From contig CAUYLG010048178.1 in NCBI GenBank assembly GCA_963573385.1, forward strand, positions 1-64,000: DNA of 64,000 nucleotides, given 5' to 3'. Below, piece by piece: positions 56,430 to 64,000 of this stretch; the stretch's first letter is position 1, and the number at the start of each line of letters is the position of its first letter. A program made the translations under genes and the position numbers. Under the pieces are notes generated by a model. The model did not search any database. It saw only the letters and a program-made list of their open reading frames with translations, and was not told the origin of the DNA. Source of the stretch: Cacajao melanocephalus. Taxonomy: Eukaryota; Chordata; Mammalia; Primates; Pitheciidae.

Positions 56430-59400
56430 AGAAGCCTGAAAAGCAAAAGTTAAAATGTAGTTCTGAAACCATCAGGATGGTATGCGGGGCGCAACCCAGA
56501 GCTGGGTAAGTATGGAGAAAGCGGCAACCACAACCGAGGGCCACTTCCTGCCCCGGATAACCTCTGCTTGTGGGAGTGATCTGGGCTGTGACCTGCCCTT
56601 CCAGGTTCCCACCCTTGTTTCCCCAAAGCAGTGCCAGGAGCCCATGCTCCTCTGGGCCTCTGACTCTCCTTTGCTTGAACCTTCAGCCCAGCACAAAGCA
56701 CCTTGGTTGTGCTCTGCTCATGCTGGTGGGGTTGGTGCATGGTGCTGCTGCAGCTCGAGGGCCAGAGCAGGGCATCTGTCTGTCCCTTGCTGCTTCTGTG
56801 GAGATGACTACTCCCAGACCCTACCGTGACATTTTAGCTGGGCCTGACCTCCCCCTCAATTTTGAGATCCTGATGCCCCTGCGGTGAAGGTGGACTGTTT
56901 ACTCTCTTTAGAGTACACGTCTGAGGATTTGGGATTCAACCTGTAGTTCTCTGGGTCTTTGACCTGGATGCCCACCAGCCAGCCACTGTCCTTCATGCCA
57001 GCTGTATCAGAGCTGCGGACAGTCAGACTGGTTTTCTCCTGTGAGAGCTTTCTTGATACCTTTTAGTGTCAAGAAAATGCCTTGGGGAATCCTCCCTAGA
57101 GACCTTCCCAAGGGGGCACAGACTGCCCATGTCTGGGAGGACAAAGCTTCCTGGAGAGGAGAAGTTAGTGCTAAGAGAACCCGGCTCACCTTGTCCCCTA
57201 GCAGTGTTGAAAGTTTTTGGGTGAGCTAGTACATAAGTGGGAGGGGCAGCAGGAGGATTGGCAGGGTTAGGAGGGGGGAATCAAGCCTACTACTTTGCTG
57301 GGATCCTGTCTCCCCAACCAGCCCCGCAGCTGGGCCATCCTTTGTGGGTTGAAGGGGCCCTGGCAGGCTTACAGCCCCTCCACCCAGCCCTACCCCGGGG
57401 AATAAACTGCAGCCGAGCTTCTTGCTTCTTACTCTGGCTTCAAAGCATGACTCACACATGCTATCCCCAGACTGAAGTGCAGTGAGAGGCAGGCAGCAGA
57501 GACCCCAGCCTCTCCTTAGGATGCTGAGTAGCTGAATGACTTTGCACCACATGAAAGCTAGGAGTTGTTTTGCAATGTGCTTTTGATGGCCTTGGGTGTT
57601 TTTAGCGAGTGACAGGGGATTTGGCACATTTTAGGGAGGCTAGCAGGAGGCTGTTCTGCTTGATTTGGAAATGTGACTTGCACCCTGTGATTCAGAGGCT
57701 TTCCAGGATCGTCAGCACCTACCTCCCAGGGGAGCAGTGGGTGTCCCTGAGAGACTGGAAAGCCGAATGGGAGGTTAAACAGAAAGATAGTCCACAAGGA
57801 ACAGATTCTCAAATGGGCTCAGACACCTGAAAGTGGAAGCAGTATAGTCAAGGCACTAACTCCTTTCCCACCTCTCTCTGCTTGGGACCTGTGTGTCGAG
57901 AGGGAAAGACTGAGTGGGGACAAGTATCCCGGGATCTGAGGACCATTTGCCCATGCAGCCAGTCTCCCAGCAAGCTGGAGGTCAGGGGTGGCCAGTCATC
58001 CACCTGCTGAGAACGCTTCCACTAGCCAGGCCTGACAGCACCTCCCTGTGCCGTCTTTCCCAACCACCACCATCTTGCTCTGTACTTTGTGTCCTGTTGT
58101 CAAAGACCACAACCCCAAGTGATCTCCACCTTGGCCCCCAGCTGTTCTCAGGCCCAGCCCCTCTGGTAACTTGGGGCCTGTTGAAGGGCTTTGGCCCCTG
58201 CTCAGATGCATTGTCTGTTCACTCATCCTCCATCTCCAGGCCCTTTGGGAGTGGAGGAGGGCTGGACCTGGGCTTCCTAGGAAATACTGATGTGCTTCTG
58301 CTGCTTCTGGTTGCTTGCTCCTCCACTTTTGGCACCGGGGTGCCTGTGGGTTATAAGCTTTGGGATGCTTTTGAGAGTAAAGGAAGCATTGCCAATAAGC
58401 CTGCTGAGCAGACAGGGACGGGTGGTCACCCTGATTAGAAGCAGGAAAGAGACTTATGGAGCCTAGCAGATGCCTGGGATTTTTAAGGAGCTCTCCGTCT
58501 GTGCTTCAGGAATGAATGAATTTGCCTTCTGTGACTCCTTCTTGCCTGGGGCCCGGTCTCTGAGCAGTGGCAAGTCCCTGCACGTGGCCAGAGCAAAGCC
58601 TGGCACGCTGCCTCTCCTTTCCAGTTTTCCATGTCCTTTCTCAGGGCTGAGGGTTGCCCCCACCACCCTCAGCCTGGTTTTCTGAGCACTCTTTCCCAAT
58701 TAATGCCGCATGTCTCTGGAGAGGAGGTGTCCAGTGACCCCACCCACTGGCCGAGGCCATGGGAGCTAAACAGGGAAGGATTCAGGAATCCCTGGGAGTC
58801 CTCAGGCTTGGGACTTTGAGGGTTAAATCCTGGCCCAGCAGGGACTGCTCTCAGCTCCTCTGTAGAGTAAGTATGAACAACAATAGTAGTGGGAAAATTA
58901 AGCTGAAAAGCCTGGGCCTGCTGGGTGAGGAGGGGTCGCAGGGGTGCCTGGTGAGGGGCAGAGCTTGTCTGGCACCTTACTTGCTAGCCCCTGTGGTTTG
59001 GGTTGAGTGGTAGGAAGTGAACAGCTCCGTAGTCTCTGACCACCACCCCGTGCAGTTCTTCATTGCCTTGGTTTTGCCAGCTTCCAGTGCGTAGCCAGCT
59101 CTGGCCTCTTTCACTCAGAATGAAGGCCCAGGCTGCCACAGGTATATGTTGGAGTGTTTTGCCAAGCAAAGTTAGGGGATGATGCCTGATTGTAGGCATT
59201 TTCTGTCCGGGGCTCTGGGCTTCCTGAGACTCTTCTCCACCTCCTTGCATCCTGCCCCTGCCTACAAAGAGAGAAAACTGAGCACAGCTGACAAGGCAGC
59301 CCATTTGTCTCCTGTGTTAGTGCTTCTCTTTGATACTTTGTTTTCCCAACTCTGTGGCTGGCAGGGGTTTAAGGCTGTATCGCAGGTCTAGTGCACAGTC

Positions 59401-60204
59401 CCTGGGTTTTCCCTAGCCCCAGGAATATGTTGATCCTGGCCTTACTGTTACCCTTGGCCTAGGTACTGGCACTCTTTTGGCTGCTCTTGCCTGGAATTTG
59501 AACCGAAGTGGGTCTGGCTTCTAGGGCTGGCTGAGACCTCTCCACCATGGGCCCTTCAAAGCCAGGCCTTCATCCTTAATAGAGCTTTTCCAGCAAGACC
59601 CAGGTTGTGGCAGTCTTGCTTTATGTGCCAGGTGAGAAGTCCTCAGAGACTGAACTTTGCCTTCTCCGTGGCCCAGCAGGCGTGTTCCGCATCTCGCCTC
59701 TTCCCTGTCTGTCTTCTTATCCTCTGTGGCCAATCTCAGGAGCCCTGTGTTTGGGGAGGGGTTTGTTAATGCCTTGGTTATACTTTTGAAAGAATAGATG
59801 GACTCCTACCACCTAAGCCCCCATCCTGGCTGTATCTTCAGAGCCTCTCCCTATCCTGTGATGAGTATCTAGTGAGAGAAGGATAGAGAGAGAGAACAGA
59901 GAGCTTTGCCACCAGCTCCTCCTATTCCCAGTCTCTGGGGTCTGCATTGCTCTCTAGGCTCTTCAGGGGCTTAGTTCAGAGATACCTTAGGCTAAAAGGA
60001 AAGAGGAGGAACCAGTCCTTGCACAGATGCTGGTGGCTTGATTGCACTGCACCTTCATACTCTGGAAAGGGAGTCCCAGGAAAATCCATGCTGGAGACAG
60101 GGTAGGGGTAGGCCAGAGTCATGTACCTGGGGCTGGGTAGGCTGCAGTGGGAGAGAAAGCAGGCAGGGGCAGGTCAGAAAGGGCTCCTCTCATTGCCCAC
60201 CTTC
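56430..60204. other. BAHD1: Unique intron 1 DNA; no exon seen
   Basis: No interspersed repeat recognised. The frame at 57,914-58,438 (174 codons) lacks homology I can name and is not flanked by an obvious acceptor/donor pair. Confidence 0.45.
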
Positions 60205-60214
60205 TGTCCTGCAG

Positions 60215-61654
60215 GTTGCAAGTACTCCATGACACACACTCGGAGAAAGTCCCTTCCCATGCTGAGTTCGGGCCCCACTGGCCGCCGAGAGCCCCTGCAG
60301 ATGGAAGATAGCAACATGGAGCAGGGGGCTGAGGGTGGGGAGCCAGGCATGCCCGAGAGCCCAGAGCACCTCACAGGGCGCCGCAAGAACTACCCACTTC
60401 GGAAGCGCCCATTGGTTCCTGAGAAGCCCAAGGCCTGCAAAGTGCTGCTGACTCGCCTAGAGAATGTGGCCGGTCCCCGGAGTGCAGATGAGGCTGATGA
60501 ACTGCCTCCTGACCTGCCCAAGCCCCCCAGCCCGGCCCCATCCAGTGAGGACCCTAGCCTTGCCCAGCCCCGCAAGCGGCGCCTGGCCTCCCTCAATGCC
60601 GAAGCCCTCAATAACCTGCTGCTGGAACGAGAGGACACTAGCAGCCTGGCAGGCACCCGCCGCAGTCGAGGGGGGGATCCCCACCGCAGCCGTGACCGTG
60701 ATCGTGCGACTGGGGGCTGGTCCTCCTCCAAGAAGCGGCCCCGGCTAGGGGACCTTGGAGGAGGAAGTCGGGACCTGTCCCCAGAACCAGCACCAGATGA
60801 AGGTGCCCGCCGAGATGGAGACCCAGCTCCCAAGAGACTGGCTAGCTTGAACGCCGCTGCCTTCCTAAAGCTGAGCCAGGAGCGGGAGCTACCCCTGCGG
60901 CTGCCTCGTGCCCATGCAGAAGCAGATGGGTGCTCCACTGAGCCTCCGGCACCCAAGGCCCTGAGGCCAAAGTGGCCCAAGGTCAATGGCAAGAACTATC
61001 CCAAGGCTTGGCAGGCGGCCGGCTCTGGGGAGGCTGCAGGCCCACCCGGCTGGCAAGGCTGTCCTGATGAGCCATGGCCTTCTGCCACTCCTCTTGGGTC
61101 ATCCATCCAGCCATCTCAGCCTCTGAGCAAGGCTCTGGAGAGTCCTTTGGGGCTGCGTCCTCACCTGCCTCTGCTGATGGGTGGACAGGCGGCTCTGAAG
61201 CCGGAGCCTGGGCGCCCAGGCGAGGAGTCACCTGCCCCTAAGCAGGAACTGCATCAGCCCTCTTTCCCCACACCTCAGCTGTCCCCACTGCCAATGCCTG
61301 GCAACCCCGCCGACTACAATGGCCTGTGTGTTGGGCCTGAGCTCACTGCACTAGGCAGCTTCTACCTATACTGTGGCCAAGAGGGGCTGCAGTGTGGGGG
61401 CTACTCACCTTGCCCCATGCTCCCTGAGGGCAAGCTGTCCCCAGTGGCTGCATCTCACGAGGGGCTCCTCTTAGCCCCGAGCTCAGTGCCCTCAGGCACC
61501 CCTTTCCAGCACCCTTCCTGGGGCTCCTCTCGCTATTGCTCTAGCGAGGACACTGGAGTGAATGGCTACAGCATCTGCGGAGTGTTTCCCCTGTCTGTCA
61601 CCCGCGCTGGCACTACCTGTGGCGGCTGCCCATACAAAATGCCTTTTGCAGCAG
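60215..61654 (+). CDS. BAHD1: BAHD1 exon 2: first coding exon of bromo-adjacent-homology-domain protein 1
   Basis: The acceptor TGTCCTGCAG is at 60205-60214, and 14 nt of 5' UTR precede the ATG at 60229. The coding part, 60229-61654, gives 475 codons plus one base, and the donor is GCAG|GTGAGC. BAHD1 is a nuclear scaffold of HP1/HDAC/MIER-type repressive complexes that builds heterochromatin. Its C-terminal BAH domain, which binds H3K27me3, lies beyond this window (family knowledge). Visible here is a Pro-, Ser- and basic-rich, probably disordered region with basic clusters RKRR (115-118) and KKRPR (168-172). There is a repeated RLASLNA motif (118-124 and 203-209) and a repeated KNYP motif (53-56 and 255-258). 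The frame stays open upstream into intron 1 to 60121, but that stretch is removed by splicing. The start ATG has a weak context (T at -3, A at +4). Confidence 0.95.
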
Positions 61655-62737
61655 GTGAGCCTTCCTGGGGCTAGGATATACTGGGGAGTCTCTAAGACAT
61701 GGCATCCCAGGAGGTTGGGCTATTGATCTGAGCAGGGGTCTCCCTTGGGGTCTGGTTGCTAACTGGAAGGTTGGGGGCTTTGAGAAGTGAGAACTCCCAT
61801 AGTCTGTGCCCCAGGCTGTGGAGCATTCCCAAAAACAGGGCCCTACGTTTAGCTCTTGACAGCCTTACTCTGCCCAGGCTGCCTATGGAGATTCTTGGCC
61901 TGGCAGTTAGGTAGCATTGCAGTGGTACAGGGCACAGGAAGGAGAAGGTCTCGCTTCCCTCCTCATTGGGATACCCATTCTTAGACTCTGAATAGCAGGT
62001 TAGAAATTAGAATTGGGACTTTTACCAAATTGTTCTCACAGCTCTTCTGCCCTCCTTGAGGAAAGCTAGAATTCCTGACTTTCTCGAAACCAGTACCCTC
62101 TGCATGCTGGCCAAGTTCAGCAGTCATGGGAAGGGTGGTAGGTACCAGGCTTAGTAGGTGGTACCTACTGCACAGGGCAGCTTTGACTTGGCTATATAGG
62201 CCTTGAAAGAGAAGTGCCCAGACTGAGCATCACTTTGCTGGGGGTGGATAGAGAGCACACACCCTGAGAACAGACAAGCATAGTTCCCTGACATGGATGG
62301 AATGCAATCAGGGCCCACAGCTTTGGTGTCTGCCTGCCTGACAAGACCCAGACACCTGAGAGGCCCATGCTCTGGCTGTTGAGAGACTCCCAGAATCGTT
62401 TATCTTCCCTAAACTGGCAGAGGTATGCTCACCTGCCTCTCCACACTCTCTGCCTGCCTCCTGGGTGGAAATGAGGTGACCAGAGCCATGCCGGCCAGCA
62501 GGTCTGTGCTGCTGCTGGGGAAGTGAGGGCTACACCTTCCAGAGATCTCCCTCCCCCCACATCCTTTTTGTAGGGGTCTGTAAAACAACTTTATAGACCA
62601 GTTGGCCCTGGCCAGACTAGTTATTTCAGGTTGTGGCTTGAGTTAAAGCTCTTAGGACATCAGAACAGGCTGCTGCTTGGGGTTTTCCTTTTTTGTGTGT
62701 GCCATTCCCCAAGTCTAGACCCTTATCCCCTTTCTCT

Positions 62738-62800
62738 AATAATAAGGACACCAGTAAACACCATATACCAGGCACTGTTCTGAGTGCTTTACATATGGGA
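62738..62800 (-). repeat. MIR fragment, antisense (BAHD1 intron 2)
   Basis: ATACCAGGCACTGTTCTGAG followed by TGCTTTACATATGGGA. Confidence 0.7.
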
Positions 62801-62817
62801 TGTTCCTTGGCATGTAA

Positions 62818-63005
62818 TTGAGCACAGACCCCAGAGCAGGACTGCCCGGGGTGAAATGTTCTCCCCGACTTTCCCAGCCATGTGACTGTGAGACAAGTCA
62901 GTAACTGCTCTCTGTCTCAGTTTTCTTAACTGTAAAATAGGGGTAATGATACCTACCTCACAGGGTTTTTGTAAGGATGAAATGAGTCAATGTGTTCATA
63001 AGAAA
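62818..63005 (+). repeat. MIR (BAHD1 intron 2)
   Basis: CAGTTTTCTTAACTGTAAAA, ATACCTACCTCACAGGGTTT and GATGAAATGAGTCAATG. Confidence 0.85.
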
Positions 63006-63044
63006 ATCAGCAAGTTAACAAATATGTGTGATATTCATAACTAC

Positions 63045-63150
63045 TATTTATATGGCTTTGAGGGGCAAAGTGACTTGCCTGAGGTCATATGGCTAGTAAG
63101 TGGCAGGACCCAGGCTGTCTGATTCCAGAACTCCTATTCCCAAGCATTAT
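63045..63150 (-). repeat. MIR, antisense (BAHD1 intron 2)
   Basis: GGGGCAAAGTGACTTGCCTG and GCTAGTAAGTGGCAGGACCC. Confidence 0.8.
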
Positions 63151-63178
63151 GAAAGCCTTATAAAGTTAATATATCAGA

Positions 63179-63483
<305 letters not shown>

Positions 63484-63744
63484 TTAATATTGGAGTTAAG
63501 GATGTTCCCACCACCACCTCTCTTTCAGACTAAAAGGGGAGATGCCAATCTCCAAGATCAGGAAATGCCCCTGTCCTCTTAGAGAATCACTCTGACAATC
63601 TACCATAAAGGCTTCTGATCCCATCTGCCATCTCACTGGCCTTTGGTTGCATACTTAGAATTAAGACAGGAGCAGCCTCTGAAAGTAGATGGGTGATGGA
63701 GGTCACTGCTTATCCTGTCCTGACCCACTCTCTCCCTTTCCTAG

Positions 63745-64000
63745 AAGGCTGCAGATCCCTGGGCCAGCTGGAATTTCCTCTCCCGGAAGCTGGCCACCCT
63801 GCCTCACCCGCCCACCCCCTCCTGGGATGCCCTGTACCCAGTGTGCCACCTGCAGCAGAGCCTGTCCCCCATCTTCAGACACCCACCTCGGAGCCTCAGA
63901 CAGTAGCCCGTGCGTGCCCTCAGAGCGCCAAACCTCCCAGCGGTTCTAAGTCAGGTCTGCGCACAGGCTCCGGCTGCAGGCATACTGCAAGGAGCAAGGC
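63745..64000 (+). CDS. BAHD1: BAHD1 exon 3, partial (continues past window end)
   Basis: The acceptor CCTTTCCTAG precedes AAGGCTGCAG, which completes the split Glu codon from exon 2. The 256 nt stay open to the last base, giving [20 protein letters not shown] and on to about residue 560 of a protein that is about 780 residues in human. The region is Pro/Ser-rich with no folded domain visible. The basic stretch and BAH domain should follow outside. Confidence 0.93.

Noticed and set aside
57914..58438. 174-codon plus-strand frame in BAHD1 intron 1
   Set aside because: Considered as an alternative exon, but no paired consensus acceptor and donor were seen and the translation looks random.
60121..60228. 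36 extra in-frame codons upstream of the BAHD1 ATG
   Set aside because: They cross a consensus splice acceptor (polypyrimidine tract plus GCAG at 60211-60214), so most of this is intron. The known protein starts with MTHTRRKS.
60390..60992. 200-codon minus-strand frame opposite BAHD1 exon 2
   Set aside because: Ser/Arg/Gly-rich antisense reading of the real coding exon.

Overview
This is primate nuclear DNA. It is dense in Alu elements (about 43 copies or fragments), with L1, L2, MIR and Tigger relics, CpG-island promoters and long GT-AG introns. Two genes are recognised, both on the + strand: IVD (isovaleryl-CoA dehydrogenase, complete) and BAHD1 (BAH domain-containing chromatin protein, 5' part only). 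These two are neighbours at human 15q15.1. Several IVD residues differ from the human protein as I remember it, for example the Tyr at position 3 and the Arg at position 10. A non-human anthropoid primate therefore looks more likely than human, but I could not align to confirm this.

Layout. 1-7,900 is upstream intergenic DNA: an L1 3' end, an antisense L1 ORF2 relic split by an Alu, and many Alus. 7,900-8,450 is the IVD CpG-island promoter with three evenly spaced inverted CCAAT boxes. 8,177-22,236 holds the 12 IVD coding exons, which join in frame to 423 codons plus stop, all with GT-AG introns. 22,237 to about 24,245 is the IVD 3' UTR, containing four same-sense Alus and an ATTAAA signal. 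24,246-44,100 is intergenic: Alu- and L2-rich to about 32 kb, then nearly Alu-free. It contains an orphan CpG island (39.5-40.1 kb) and a TATA-like element (40.84 kb). 44,120-45,800 is the BAHD1 CpG island with four inverted CCAAT boxes, non-coding exon 1 (donor after 44,706) and the start of a 15.5-kb intron. 60,215-61,654 is BAHD1 exon 2 with the start codon. 63,745-64,000 is the start of exon 3, cut by the window edge.

The two genes do not form a pathway. IVD is a mitochondrial matrix flavoenzyme of leucine breakdown. BAHD1 is a nuclear heterochromatin scaffold. Both promoters are TATA-less CpG islands with clustered CCAAT boxes, as expected for broadly expressed genes. I found no new multi-gene system. 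The observations of most interest are small-scale: nested or composite Alu structures, an 11-bp perfect hairpin, an internal repeat in BAHD1, loss of an upstream IVD start codon, and two unexplained promoter-like segments between the genes.
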